A stretch of 64,000 bases of DNA. It comes from WHSW01 sp963828755 (lineage in GTDB: Bacteria; Actinomycetota; Thermoleophilia; Solirubrobacterales; 70-9). The position numbers were made by a program, and so were the translations under genes. The notes under the pieces are model-generated. The model saw only the letters and a program-made list of their open reading frames with translations, had not been told where the DNA came from and ran no database searches. This document shows, one piece after another, positions 1-8,627 of the stretch (the stretch's first letter is position 1; each line of letters begins with the position of its first letter). Location: the NCBI GenBank assembly GCA_963828755.1, contig CAWHFY010000013.1, positions 128,440 through 192,439 on the forward strand. The letters run 5' to 3'.

Positions 1-15
1 CGCCGCCGCCCTCGC

Positions 16-1011
16 TCAGCCGAACCAGCCGAACGAGCGGCCCGTGAGGCGCTCTAGTTCCGCGACGTCGTCCGCCAGCAGGCGCTCGAGTCGCGAGCGC
101 AGCTCCGGGTCGAGCGGCGGCTTCGGCGCCGCCCCCTTACCCGGGTCGTGAACGAGCCGCTCGACCATCCAGCGCATCGACTCGGGCAGCCGGTCGAAGT
201 TGCGATCGAGCGCTCGCAGGCCGGGCAGGCGCACGGCCCGGTCCATGAGCCGAAAGCCCCCGTCCTGCTTACCGCTGCCGGTTTCCCACTCGCGCTCGAA
301 CTGAGGCGAGTTGAAGCCGGGGTCGACGCCGCAGAACTCGAACACCCGCCGCATCGTCGCCGCGCGCTCGTCGGCGAGGTCGGCGTTGTCGACGACCAGC
401 ACCCGCTCGCGCTCGAACGCCTCCAGGTACGGCCCCAGCTGCATGGCGTAGCGGCTGCGGGCGACGTATGCGGAGTCCGGATCGCCGAGCACCGCCTTGA
501 GCGGACGGCTCTCATAGCCGCCACCAACGTTGTGGAAGTAGTGCGAGAGCATCCGAGCGACCGGGTCGCGGACCATGTAGACGACCCGGGCCTCGGTGCC
601 GAGTAGCTCACGCATCCGCGCCGCGACACCGGTGAACCGGGGCAGGTTCGTGTAATGGGGGGAGGTCTCGCCGCGGAGGTCGGCGTCGCGGTCGAAGTGG
701 CTCGCGTACCACTCGGGCCCGAGCTCCCAGTTGAGCTCGGAGACGAAGAAGTTGAGCTCCTTGGGTCGTGACATCGCCACCTGGGGGTGGAGGTTGAGGT
801 AGTGGTGCAGGCTGGTCGTCCCGCACTTGAGCCCCCCGATGACGATCAGGTTCGGCAGCGCCCCGGCGCGCACGGCTCGCCGCCGTCGGCGTTGGAGGTG
901 GCGGCGTTCGGCCGCGAAGCGCTCGCGCGCTCGCGCGACCATCGCCTCGTCGGCAGGATCGCTCGCTGTGGTCGGTCGCGGTCCGGGAAGGCCGGGATCA
1001 GCCGCCGGCAC
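16..1011 (-). CDS. PAPS-dependent sulfotransferase
   Basis: A 331-residue sulfotransferase-family protein that should transfer a sulfuryl group from PAPS to a hydroxyl or amine acceptor; the acceptor is not predictable. The 5'-phosphosulfate loop GGLKCGTTS lies at residues 59-67 with Lys62, and the 3'-phosphate motif RDPVARMLSHY lies at about 148-158. It begins with GTG at 1009-1011 inside the end of the upstream HAD gene (14-bp overlap), so the two are probably co-transcribed. An in-frame ATG at residue 24 would remove the overlap and cannot be excluded. The N-terminal 50 residues are Arg-rich with no signal peptide, so the enzyme looks cytoplasmic. Confidence 0.85.
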   Translation of the reverse strand: MPAADPGLPGPRPTTASDPADEAMVARARERFAAERRHLQRRRRRAVRAGALPNLIVIGGLKCGTTSLHHYLNLHPQVAMSRPKELNFFVSELNWELGPEWYASHFDRDADLRGETSPHYTNLPRFTGVAARMRELLGTEARVVYMVRDPVARMLSHYFHNVGGGYESRPLKAVLGDPDSAYVARSRYAMQLGPYLEAFERERVLVVDNADLADERAATMRRVFEFCGVDPGFNSPQFEREWETGSGKQDGGFRLMDRAVRLPGLRALDRNFDRLPESMRWMVERLVHDPGKGAAPKPPLDPELRSRLERLLADDVAELERLTGRSFGWFG

Positions 1012-1684
1012 CGAGCTTCTTCGCCGCGTCGCGGAAGGTCTTGGCCTCCGCCGTCGGCTTCTTGCGCCCCTCGAGCTTCTCGCCGTGGCGGTTGACCCAG
1101 ATCACGGGCACGTTCATCTTCAGCAGCGGGGCCACGTCCGCCTCGTAGCCGGAGCCGATGTGGACCCAGCCCTTCTTGCCGCCGATCCGGCGCGCGGCCT
1201 CCCTGAAGTGGGCGGGGTCGGGCTTATAGCTGCGCACCTGCTGCGCGGTGACGACCAGCTCGAGGTCGGTGCGCAGGTGCCGGCGCGAGACGCCGAGCAG
1301 CTTGTCGTCGATGTTGGAGACGATCCCGAGCTGGTAGCGCTTCCCGAGCCGGTCCATCGCGGCGTTGGACTCGCGAAACGGCACCCAGCGGGCGACGCTG
1401 TCGGGCAGGAACTGGGCTCGCGACGGCTCCAGTTCCCAGCCGAGCTCACCGGCGACCTTGACCGCCGTCCGGCGCAGGACCTCGGCGTAGAGCTCGTACG
1501 AGCCGCCCATGATCTCGGCCTGCACCTCGAGGAAGCGGTCGATGAACTTCTGGTTGTCGAACGAGAACCCGTCGCGATCGGCCTCCTTGGAGAAAGCGTC
1601 GAGGATCCCCTTCTCCCAATCGATCAGCGTTCCGTAGCAATCGGTCGTGACCCAGGTGATCTCTTTGAGCTTCGGTAGCGGCAT
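998..1684 (-). CDS. HAD hydrolase, haloacid dehalogenase type II-like
   Basis: A 228-residue HAD-superfamily hydrolase of the L-2-haloacid dehalogenase branch. Visible motifs are DCYGTLID with nucleophile Asp15, VSNIDD with Ser123, YKPDP with Lys154 and GSGYEAD with Asp183. The DxYGT form of motif I is typical of 2-haloacid dehalogenases, but the substrate could equally be a phosphate ester. The ATG at 1682-1684 is only 41 bp from the sucC start on the other strand. A CATAAT on the minus strand at 1695-1700 could be a -10 element giving an almost leaderless transcript. It overlaps the downstream sulfotransferase by 14 bp. Confidence 0.85.
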   Translation of the reverse strand: MPLPKLKEITWVTTDCYGTLIDWEKGILDAFSKEADRDGFSFDNQKFIDRFLEVQAEIMGGSYELYAEVLRRTAVKVAGELGWELEPSRAQFLPDSVARWVPFRESNAAMDRLGKRYQLGIVSNIDDKLLGVSRRHLRTDLELVVTAQQVRSYKPDPAHFREAARRIGGKKGWVHIGSGYEADVAPLLKMNVPVIWVNRHGEKLEGRKKPTAEAKTFRDAAKKLGAGG

Positions 1685-1725
1685 TGGGACGCGGCATTAT
1701 GGCAAGCGATACGCTGCCGCCCCGC

Positions 1726-2874
1726 ATGGACCTCCTCGAGTACCAGGGAAAGCAGCTGTTCGCCAAGCACGGACTGCCCGTCCCCGACGGCCGTCACGCC
1801 GACTCGGTGGACGCCGCGGTCGCCGCCGCGAACGAGATCGGCTACCCCTGCGTGGTCAAGGCGCAGGTCGCGATCGGCGGTCGCGGCAAGGCCGGCGGGA
1901 TCAAGGTCGCCAAGGACGAGACGGAGGCGCGGACGCGCGCCGAGGCGATCCTCGGGATGGACATCCGCGGCTTCACCGTCCACGACCTCTGGATCGAGCA
2001 GGCATCCGAGATCGCCTCCGAGTACTACGCCTCGATCATCCTCGACCGCTCGGAGAAGAAGCTGTTGGCGATGGTCTCGAGGATGGGTGGGATGGACGTC
2101 GAGGAGGTGGCCGAGACCGACCCCGACGCGCTGGTCAAGGAGCACATCGACCCGGCCACCGGACTGACCACCGAGGTCGCGCGCCAGCTCGCGGTTGACG
2201 CCGGGATCGACGATGACGTCACCGACCAGGTCGCCGAGCTGCTGGTCAAGCTGGCCGACCTGGTCGCGGCAGAGGACGCGACGCTGATCGAGATCAACCC
2301 GCTGATCGTGACCAACGACCGCCGCGTCGTCGCGCTCGACTCGAAGGCGACGATCGACGGCAACTCGCTCTACCGCCACCCCGAGCTCGCCGAGCTCACC
2401 GACAAGTCGGCCGAGGACCCGCAGGAGGCGATGGCCAAGGAGAAGGGCCTGACCTACGTGAAGCTCGGTGGCAACATCGGCATCCTCGGCAACGGCGCCG
2501 GGCTCTGCATGTCTACCCTCGACGTCGTCGCCCAGGCGGGCGGCAAGCCCGCGAACTTCCTCGACGCCGGCGGCGGCTCGAAGGCGGACGCGATCGTGGA
2601 TGCGCTCGAGGTGATCACCTCCGATCGCAACGTCAACGCGATCCTGTTCAACATCTTCGGCGGGATCACCCGCTGCGACGAAATCGCCAAGGGGATCATC
2701 GAGGCCTCGCAGCGGATGGGGATCGAGATGCCCGTCGTCGTCCGCCTCGACGGCACCAACTCGGCCGAGGGTCTCGCCATCCTCGCCGAGGCCGGGCTCG
2801 GCAACCTGCACGTCGAGCAGACGATGCTCGGCGCGGCGAAGGCGGTCGTCGAGCTGGCCGGCGGCCCCTCGTGA
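1726..2874 (+). CDS. sucC: Succinyl-CoA synthetase beta subunit (ADP-forming)
   Basis: The ATP-grasp subunit of succinate-CoA ligase in the TCA cycle, which couples succinyl-CoA cleavage to nucleotide phosphorylation with SucD. The protein is 382 residues from ATG 1726, the family length, and starts with the characteristic MDLLEYQGKQLF. An in-frame ATG at 1699 would add nine residues unlike the family. The N-terminal ATP-grasp segment includes KAQVAIGGRGKAGG and the Mg-binding EINPL. The C-terminal CoA-ligase domain contains FLDAGGGSKAD and FNIFGGITRCD. sucD follows after 37 bp that hold an intercistronic repeat-like element. fumC of the same cycle is also in this window, at 61.7 kb. Confidence 0.96.
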   Translation: MDLLEYQGKQLFAKHGLPVPDGRHADSVDAAVAAANEIGYPCVVKAQVAIGGRGKAGGIKVAKDETEARTRAEAILGMDIRGFTVHDLWIEQASEIASEYYASIILDRSEKKLLAMVSRMGGMDVEEVAETDPDALVKEHIDPATGLTTEVARQLAVDAGIDDDVTDQVAELLVKLADLVAAEDATLIEINPLIVTNDRRVVALDSKATIDGNSLYRHPELAELTDKSAEDPQEAMAKEKGLTYVKLGGNIGILGNGAGLCMSTLDVVAQAGGKPANFLDAGGGSKADAIVDALEVITSDRNVNAILFNIFGGITRCDEIAKGIIEASQRMGIEMPVVVRLDGTNSAEGLAILAEAGLGNLHVEQTMLGAAKAVVELAGGPS

Positions 2875-2911
2875 GGCGGAGCCGGACACCGCCGATGTTG
2901 AGGCGGCTTGT
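2873..2911 (+). repeat. Intercistronic element between sucC and sucD (short form)
   Basis: This spacer starts on the sucC stop codon with GAGGCGGAGC and ends with GTTGAGGCG just before the sucD ATG. Those two blocks, in the same order and the same position relative to stop and start codons, also frame the 46-bp repeat between rfbA and rfbD at 25.0 kb. The middle is shorter here. Read in the sucD frame it encodes EAEPDTADVEAAC, close to the EAKPNRAAVEAP readable in the rfb copies. Confidence 0.5.
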
Positions 2912-3786
2912 ATGAGCATCATCGTCGGCTCCGACACCAAGCTCGTCGTCTCCGGCCTCACCGGCCGTGAGGGGACCTTCCACGGACTGCGCAACCGGGA
3001 CTACGGCACCGACCTGGTCGCCGGAGTCACGCCCGGCAAGGGCGGCCAGGACGTCGACGGCGTCCCGGTCTTCGATTCGATCGCCGAGGCGCGAGCCGAG
3101 CGCGGCGCCAACACCTCGATGATCTTCGTTCCCGCCCGCTTTGCGGCACCGGCGATCGAGGAGGCGATCGACGCCGGGATCGAGACGGTGATCGCGATCA
3201 CCGAGGGGATCCCGGTGCTCGACATGCTGCGTGTCTACTGGAAGGCCAGGGGAGCGGGAACGCGGTTGATCGGCCCCAACTGCCCCGGCGTCCTCTCCCC
3301 GGGCAAGGCGAACGTCGGGATCATCCCGGCCCAGTTCTTCGACGCGGGCAAGATCGGCGTGGTCTCGAAGTCGGGCACGCTGACCTACCAGATCGGCAAC
3401 GAGCTCAAGCAGGCCGGGATGGGCAACTCGTCGATCGTCGGGATCGGCGGCGACCCGATCGTCGGCTCCGACTTCATCGACGTCCTCACCCTGTTCGAGA
3501 ACGACCCCGAGACCGAGGGCATCGTGATGGTGGGCGAGATCGGCGGCGACGCCGAGGAGCGCGCCGCGGACTTCATCGCCAGCTCGGTGACCAAGCCCGT
3601 CGTCGGGTACATCGCCGGCTTCACCGCGCCTCCGGGCAAGCAGATGGGTCACGCCGGGGCGATCATCTCCGGCTCCTCGGGCACCGCCGAGGCGAAGAAG
3701 CAGGCGCTCGAGGCGAAGGGCGTCAGGGTCGGCAAGAGCCCGACCGAGACCGCCCAGCTCGCGGTCGAGGCGATGAGCCGCGCTAG
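2912..3786 (+). CDS. sucD: Succinyl-CoA synthetase alpha subunit
   Basis: The CoA-binding, phospho-histidine subunit that pairs with SucC. The N-terminal Rossmann CoA site, GPNCPG (121-126), SKSGTLTYQ (152-160) and the active-site histidine in KQMGHAGA (His247) are all present. Family members end near 290-300 residues. Here the frame has no stop at that point and would run on through the next gene to 4528, so a single-base indel near 3770-3790 is likely. An out-of-frame TAG at 3784-3786 is the probable true end, and the 3' coordinate is approximate. It begins at the ATG 37 bp after sucC, so the two form an operon. Confidence 0.92.
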
Positions 3787-3851
3787 CGGGCCCGGTGCCT
3801 CGCGATCAGCGATCAAAGCTCAGCCACGCAGGGCGACGGTCAAGGAGGACT

Positions 3852-4704
3852 GTGAGGCAGCGGATTTCCGTGCGGGCGTGGGTGGCTGTCGCGGTCGCGG
3901 CGGTGGCGGGGATGTTGCTCGCCGGGCCCGCGAGCGCGGACAAGCGCTACCGCGACGACGTCTTCAAGAAGGTCAAGGTCCAACGCGACCTCGTCTACGG
4001 CACCGGACTGGTCAACGCCCAGCCCGTGGACCTGAGGCTCGACCTCTACACGCCGAAGGGCGACGAGGTCAAGAAGCGGCCGGTGGCGATCTGGGTCCAC
4101 GGCGGCGGCTTCAGCTCCGGGGACAAGGTGTCGGGCCCGGCCCCGATCCTCGCCAAGGAATTCGCCCGCAAGGGCTACGTCAGCGCCTCGGATCGATTAC
4201 CGGCTGCTCGCGACCGGCCCCTGCAGCGGCGCCACGGTCGCCGAGTGCTACGGCACCGCGGTCGAGGCCGTCCATGACGCCCAGGGGGCGATGGCTACAT
4301 CCGCGCCAACGCGAAGCGCTTCGGCGTCGACAAGAAGCGGACCACGATCGACGGCGAGTCGGCGGGCGCGATCAGGCGACCGGGTCCGCGTCGTCGAGGG
4401 CGACCCGGGCGAGGCAGCGCCGCGCCTCGTCCGCGGTCGGTGGTGAGGCCTTCTCGTCGATCTTCGGCGGCCTGCCTGAGGCTGATCGTGAACCGACAGC
4501 GCGCGGGGATCGTTCGACGCGACGATGACTCGGTGGTACCGTCCGACTGGTCGAACCAGACCGCGACAAGCTGATCGCCCACGGATCACCCACGGTTGAC
4601 GATCTTCTCGGGGACGTCCAGTCCCGTTCGATCAGTACGGGGACGGATCGAGAAGCGGTCGGCGAAGTTCCTCTACGAGGCCCTGACCTCAAGCACGCGA
4701 GGGC
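3852..4704 (+). pseudogene. Secreted carboxylesterase-type alpha/beta hydrolase, frameshifted
   Basis: A strong ribosome-binding site, AAGGAGGA at 3842-3849, precedes GTG 3852. The start encodes a signal peptide (VRQRISVRAWVAVAVAAVAG, cleavage near ASA-D). In one frame come the oxyanion motif HGGGF and, after a shift near 4190, DYRLLATGPCSG. After another shift near 4290 come YIRANAKRFGVDKK and the nucleophile elbow GESAGA. Fragments matching the C-terminal half (SIFGGLPEAD, VVPSDWSNQTAT, RIEKRSAKFLYEAL) continue in changing frames to about 4704. At least four frame breaks are needed. It may be a decayed gene or poor sequence. The end is estimated from the last recognisable fragment and overlaps the convergent phosphatase. 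Confidence 0.7.
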
Positions 4705-5474
4705 TGACTCCGGCCGCCACAGAGCGTCGCGAAAGGCCTGGCGTAGAGCGCCGGCGGCGCGGCGATCACGGTGCCGTTGCCGAGCTCACCGACGATCGCC
4801 CCGGCCTCGGCGGCGATCAGGGCGCCGGCGGCGAGGTCCCAGTGGTTGAGACCTTCCTCGTAGTAGGCGTCGACGCGCGCGCAGGCGACCGAGCAGAGGT
4901 CGACCGCGGCGGCGCCCATCCGGCGGATGTCGCGGATCGAGCCGATCAGTCGCGCGAGCACCTCGGCCTGCTCGACGCCGGCGCGCGGGTCGTAGCCGAA
5001 GCCCGTCGCGACCAGGTTGGCGCGAGCCGGTCCTCGCCCGAGACCGCGATCGCTTCGCCGTTGCGGGTCGCGCCGCGGCCGCGCACGGCGCTGAAGCACT
5101 CCGCGTGGATCGGGTCGTGGACGACGCCGACAGCCACCTCGCCGTCGATCTCGACCGCGATCGAGACCCCGTAGCCGGGATGTCCGTACAGGTAGTTGGT
5201 CGTGCCGTCGATCGGGTCGATGACCCACCGCACGCCGGTGCTCGACTGCGGCGTTCGCCCCCTCCTCCGAGAGGATGCCGTCGCCGGGTCGCGCGGCGTG
5301 AATCCCGTCGACGATCAACCGTTCGCACGCGACGTCGACCTCGGACACCATGTCGGTCGACGACGACTTCGTGCGCACGTCGGCGCGCGGCTCCCGAAGC
5401 CGGGTCAGGGAGAGGGCAGCGGCCTCGCCGGCGAGGCGCTCGGCGAGCGCCAAAAGCCCCTCGAGGTCGGTCAC
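4689..5474 (-). CDS. Inositol monophosphatase family protein, two frame breaks
   Basis: A Mg-dependent phosphatase of the IMPase/FBPase/CysQ fold. The start (GTG 5474) and the C-terminal part share one frame. The centre, about 5240 to 5030, is in another frame and carries the metal-binding motif VIDPIDGTTNY. The second metal motif, NHWDLAAGALIAAEAG, is in the C-terminal part, together with GILSEEG near the N terminus. Two compensating indels therefore give a normal 261-residue protein. Its stop overlaps the end of the damaged esterase. A second, intact family member lies at 43.0-43.9 kb. Substrates may be inositol-1-phosphate, histidinol phosphate or PAP and are not resolved. Confidence 0.8.
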   Translation of the reverse strand: MTDLEGLLALAERLAGEAAALSLTRLREPRADVRTKSSSTDMVSEVDVACERLIVDGIHAARPGDGILSEEGANAAVEHRRAVGHRPDRRHDQLPVRTSRLRGLDRGRDRRRGGCRRRPRPDPRGVLQRRARPRRDPQRRSDRGLGRGPARANLVATGFGYDPRAGVEQAEVLARLIGSIRDIRRMGAAAVDLCSVACARVDAYYEEGLNHWDLAAGALIAAEAGAIVGELGNGTVIAAPPALYARPFATLCGGRSQPSRA

Positions 5475-5670
5475 GCCGCGAGTCCCGGATCGAGGCCGCG
5501 CGCGCCAGGCGCGCTCGCGGTGCGGACGAAGTGCTCGCAGCGAACCAGCGCGCCCGTCGATCCGGAGGTCCTCCCAGACCTCGCCCAGCGCGACTTCGAC
5601 AGGCGAGCCCTACTCGCGCGGCCGACAGCTCGAGCCCTTCCTTGATCGCCTGCTGCGGGTCATCGTCCAT
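5471..5670 (-). CDS. Small conserved-looking protein upstream of IMPase, frame-damaged
   Basis: Reading on the minus strand from ATG 5670 gives MDDDPQQAIKEGLELSAAR. After a shift near 5600 the frame gives VEVALGEVWEDLRIDG, and after a second shift CEHFVRTASAPGARG ending in TGA at 5471-5473. That TGA overlaps the GTG start of the IMPase gene, a typical operon junction. The assembled product would be about 66 residues. I do not recognise the family. The call rests on plausible amino-acid composition and the junction only, and the two required frame corrections make it tentative. Confidence 0.35.
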
Positions 5671-5735
5671 CGCGGCAGTATCGCCCGCGACCGGCGATCG
5701 CGCGATCACGAGCGCCGTTGCTAAGGTCGGCGGCG

Positions 5736-6842
5736 ATGGCCTCCGACACGATCAGCTTCGCCCGCGGCGCCCCGAGCGCCGACATTCTCCCCGTCGACGC
5801 GGTCCGCGAGGCGAGTGCGAAGTCGCTGGCCGACGACTGGGAGCGGGCGCTCTCGTACGGCACCGGCATCGGCCACCCGGACCTCTGCGCATGGGTGGCG
5901 CGCGAGTTCCATCGGATCGAGCCCGAGCAGGTGATGTTCACGAACGGCTCGATGGAAGCGGCGGCGCTGCTGTTCCGCTACATGATCGAGCCGGGCGACC
6001 GGGTGATCGTCGAGCAGCCCTCCTATGACCGCACGCTGCTGCTGCTCGGGCGCACCGGCGCCGAGATCGTCGGCGTCCCGCTCGAGGACGACGGGCTCGA
6101 CATCGCCGCGTTCGAGACGGCGCTCGCAGGCGGCCCGGTGAAGCTCGCCCACGTGATCCCGAACTTCCACAACCCGGCCGGGTGCACGCTCTCGGCCGCC
6201 AAGCGCAACCGCCTGGTCGAGCTTGCCGCCGAGCACGACTTCTGGATCTTCGAGGACGACCCCTACCGGCTGGTCAGGTTCGGCGACGACGAGCTGCCGC
6301 CGACGATGCTCGCCAGCGACGACTCCGGTCACGTGATCCACGCCTCGTCGTTCTCCAAGACGGTGAGCCCCGGGGTCCGGGTCGGCTATCTCGCCGGGCC
6401 CGCGGAGCAGATCAAGACGCTCGCGAAGCGCGGCTCCGAGCACTACATCTCGCCGAACATGCTCGCCGAGTCCATGGTGCTCGAGCTGTGTCGCTCGGGC
6501 GCCCTGGATCGCAACATCGAGTTCGTCAATCGAGCGCTCGCCGAGCGCCGCGACGCACTGGTGGGGGCGCTGCGCGAGCAGCTCCCGGAGGCGCGGTTCG
6601 TGGTTCCGGGCGGTGGCTACTTCCTCTGGCTCGACCTCCCCGACGATTACGACACGGTCGCCGCGCTCGACGCCGCGAAGGGCGAGGGCGTCGCGTTCGT
6701 CGCCGGGCCCGACTTCCTGCTCGAGGGCGGGCGCTCGAGCCTGCGCCTCTCGTTCGCCAGCGTCCCGGCGGATCGCGTCGCCGAGGGAGTCGAGCGCCTC
6801 GCCCGCGCGCTCGAGTCCGTGCGCGCCTCGAGCGCGGCCTAA
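5736..6842 (+). CDS. PLP-dependent aminotransferase, class I/II (MocR/LysN-like)
   Basis: A fold-type I aminotransferase resembling the 2-aminoadipate/aromatic aminotransferase group, without the N-terminal GntR domain of MocR regulators. The PLP lysine is Lys208 in SSFSKTVSPG, followed by the phosphate-binding Arg in RVGYLAG. IPNFHNPAG and FEDDPYR are the conserved cofactor-ring and pyridine-nitrogen motifs. The length is 368 residues. ATG 5736 is chosen because MASDTISFARG matches the usual family N terminus; TTG 5718 is an alternative. A GNAT gene starts 8 bp downstream, so the pair is probably co-transcribed. The amino-acid substrate is unknown. Confidence 0.9.
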   Translation: MASDTISFARGAPSADILPVDAVREASAKSLADDWERALSYGTGIGHPDLCAWVAREFHRIEPEQVMFTNGSMEAAALLFRYMIEPGDRVIVEQPSYDRTLLLLGRTGAEIVGVPLEDDGLDIAAFETALAGGPVKLAHVIPNFHNPAGCTLSAAKRNRLVELAAEHDFWIFEDDPYRLVRFGDDELPPTMLASDDSGHVIHASSFSKTVSPGVRVGYLAGPAEQIKTLAKRGSEHYISPNMLAESMVLELCRSGALDRNIEFVNRALAERRDALVGALREQLPEARFVVPGGGYFLWLDLPDDYDTVAALDAAKGEGVAFVAGPDFLLEGGRSSLRLSFASVPADRVAEGVERLARALESVRASSAA

Positions 6843-6850
6843 CCCCGCCA

Positions 6851-7448
6851 TTGGGACGGTCGATCGAGATCCCGACGTCGATCGCCGGGCGATCGACCGT
6901 GCTGCGGCCACTGGCTGAGCGCGACCTCGCCGCCTACGCCGCGGCGTTTGCTGCCGAGCCGGCGCTGGGCACGGCGCTCGGCTCGGAGACCGACCCCGAT
7001 GCGGACTCGCTGCGCCGGCGCCCGCAGCTGGTCGCCGAGGGCGCTGCCGCGGGGGACTTCATCGAGCTCGCGATCGCCGATCCGGCCGACGACCGGCTGC
7101 TTGGCTCGGTCACTCTGCACTCGTTCTCGTGGCGCCACCAACGCGCTGAGGTCGGTTTCTGGCTCGCGTCCGGGGCACGCGGGCGCGGGCTCGCGACCGA
7201 GGCGATCGGAAACGCCGTGGACTGGGCGTTCGCCGCGAACGACCTCCACCGGGTCGAGATGACCACCGCGCCGGGGCTCGTCCACGAGGGCAAGGTGATG
7301 GCGCTCGCCGAGCGGCTCGGCTTCCGTCGAGAGGGGTTGCTGCGACAGCGGAACTTCGAGCGCGGCACGGCGCCTCGACGTGATCATGCTCGCGGTCCTG
7401 CACCCGGACTGGATCTGGCCCATCTCAGGACTTTCCCCACAAACTTAG
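6851..7448 (+). CDS. GNAT family N-acetyltransferase (RimJ/RimL-like)
   Basis: An acetyl-CoA-dependent acetyltransferase of the RimJ/RimL type. The core is intact: LRPLAERDLAAY at the N terminus, EVGFWLASGARGRGLATEA as the acetyl-CoA loop (R/Q-x-x-G-x-G/A), and a C-terminal LGFRREGLLRQ. After NFERG the frame breaks near 7368, and one extra base must be ignored to continue with LDVIMLAVLHPDW and reach the TAG at 7446-7448. That gives about 198 residues, the normal length. The TTG at 6851, 8 bp after the aminotransferase stop, is the best start in frame. The substrate (protein N-terminus or small amine) is not predictable. Confidence 0.85.
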
Positions 7449-7544
7449 TAGACAATCCTGTTAGGCTGCGTTTACGAGTTCGGAACAAACTCCGGACCCA
7501 GAGGCTCCAGCCTTTGGTTGCAGACCCTGACGAGGAGGTGGTGA

Positions 7545-7769
7545 ATGAGTCCGGTGAGGATCATCGAAGGCAGTAGAAAGCTCGATCCCGTGAGCGAGCG
7601 CAACCTGGCGGAGCGCCGGTTCGCCGCCCTGGCCGCGGCCGTTCGCGAGCACGAGGCGAACGTGCGCAGGCGCGAGTTCCAGATGCGCCCCCAGGATCAG
7701 GCGCTATACCGGCGGCTGCGCCAGATCTGTGGTCCCGACGAGGCGCTCGCGCCCCGCCAGATCGCCTAG
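7545..7769 (+). CDS. Small basic hypothetical protein, 74 aa
   Basis: A 74-residue Arg/Glu-rich protein that I do not recognise. It has a clear ribosome-binding site (GAGGAGGTGG ending about 5 bp before ATG 7545) and reads as a largely helical protein with no Cys, signal peptide or membrane segment. The 96-bp upstream spacer is AT-richer than its surroundings, which suggests a promoter, although no consensus -35/-10 pair is convincing. Its stop (7767-7769) is directly adjacent to the stop of the convergent DtxR-family regulator, so transcription of the two may interfere. Confidence 0.65.
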   Translation: MSPVRIIEGSRKLDPVSERNLAERRFAALAAAVREHEANVRRREFQMRPQDQALYRRLRQICGPDEALAPRQIA

Positions 7770-8483
7770 CTAGCGGCCGTAACGGTCGGTGGAGAGCACC
7801 AGCGCCTCGGGCAACGGGGCGCGCGGTGCGGGGGCCGGCTCCGCGCGCACCGAGACCGTCTCGGCGACGCTGCGCGACACCGCGTGGCGACCATCGCCCG
7901 AGACGACGACGATCTCGTCATCGCCCGAGCTCTCGAGCTGGCCGTCCAGCCCGGGGTGCAGGCCGCTCTCTTTGAGGTAGTGCAAGAGCTCCTCGGCCTC
8001 GTTCTCGAAGCGCAGCACCGTGACCTCGGCGCCGGGCTCGACGTCGGCGAGCAGCACGCCGTTCTCGCGCGCCCCCTCGACGAGCGGGTGGCCGTGGGGA
8101 CAGGTCGTCGCGTCGCCGATCGCCGCGAGCATCCGCTCCTCGAGCACCGGCGACATCGCGTGCTCGAGCCGCTCGGCCTCCTCGTGAACCTCGTCCCACG
8201 GGATCCCGAGCACGTCGGTGAGGAAGCGCTCGATCAGGCGGTGGCGACGGACGATCGCCTGCGCGTGGTCGCGACCCTCGTCGGTGAAGCCGAGAGATTT
8301 GTCGTCGGCGCGACTGACGTACCCGTCGCGCTCGAGCCGGCCGATCATCTCGTGCACGGTCGGGGGTGAGAGCTGCATTGCCCGGGCGATGTTCGCCCCG
8401 GTGATCGGCAGCCCGGCCTCCTCGAGCCAAAACATGATCTGGAGGTACTCCTCCTCCGCAACGGTGGCGTGATCCTGAGCCAT
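7770..8483 (-). CDS. DtxR/MntR-family metal-dependent regulator
   Basis: A 237-residue metalloregulator. Residues 5-70 form the winged helix (ITGANIARAMQLSPPTVHEMIGRLERDGYV), followed by the dimerisation and metal-binding segment with HRLIERFLTDVLG, DEVHEEAERLEHAMS and CPHGHP. An FeoA/SH3-like domain follows (VEPGAEVTVLRFENEAEELLHYL). The overall layout is IdeR/DtxR-like with a Pro/Ala-rich C-terminal tail. It would repress iron or manganese uptake genes when loaded with Fe(II) or Mn(II). No metal transporter is adjacent, so its targets lie elsewhere. Start is ATG 8483. The 144-bp region upstream, shared with a phosphatase 3' end, shows no clear palindromic operator. Confidence 0.9.
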   Translation of the reverse strand: MAQDHATVAEEEYLQIMFWLEEAGLPITGANIARAMQLSPPTVHEMIGRLERDGYVSRADDKSLGFTDEGRDHAQAIVRRHRLIERFLTDVLGIPWDEVHEEAERLEHAMSPVLEERMLAAIGDATTCPHGHPLVEGARENGVLLADVEPGAEVTVLRFENEAEELLHYLKESGLHPGLDGQLESSGDDEIVVVSGDGRHAVSRSVAETVSVRAEPAPAPRAPLPEALVLSTDRYGR

Positions 8484-8627
8484 CGGTCGATCTTAGCCGT
8501 CGCCCGCTGCGGGCCTCCTGCGAGGATGTGGCGGTTCGATCCGATCCCGTACTGGCGCTGCGGCGACGAGGCGCTCGCGCCCGCTTCGGCGTCGCGCCGG
8601 CCTCGCGACACCAGCCGCCGACGAGCG

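Noticed and set aside
3787..4528. sucD read-through as a natural C-terminal fusion
   Set aside because: The extension is Arg/Gly junk antagonistic to the esterase signal peptide and ribosome-binding site encoded in another frame.
7440..7480. Resemblance between TTAGTAGACAATCC at 7.45 kb and TTAGTACAATGC at 61.14 kb as a shared operator
   Set aside because: The match is short and the spacing differs. It could be chance similarity of -10-like sequences.
7449..7544. IdeR/DtxR box upstream of the 74-aa gene
   Set aside because: TTAGGC half-sites are present but no symmetrical TTAGG...CCTAA arrangement was found.
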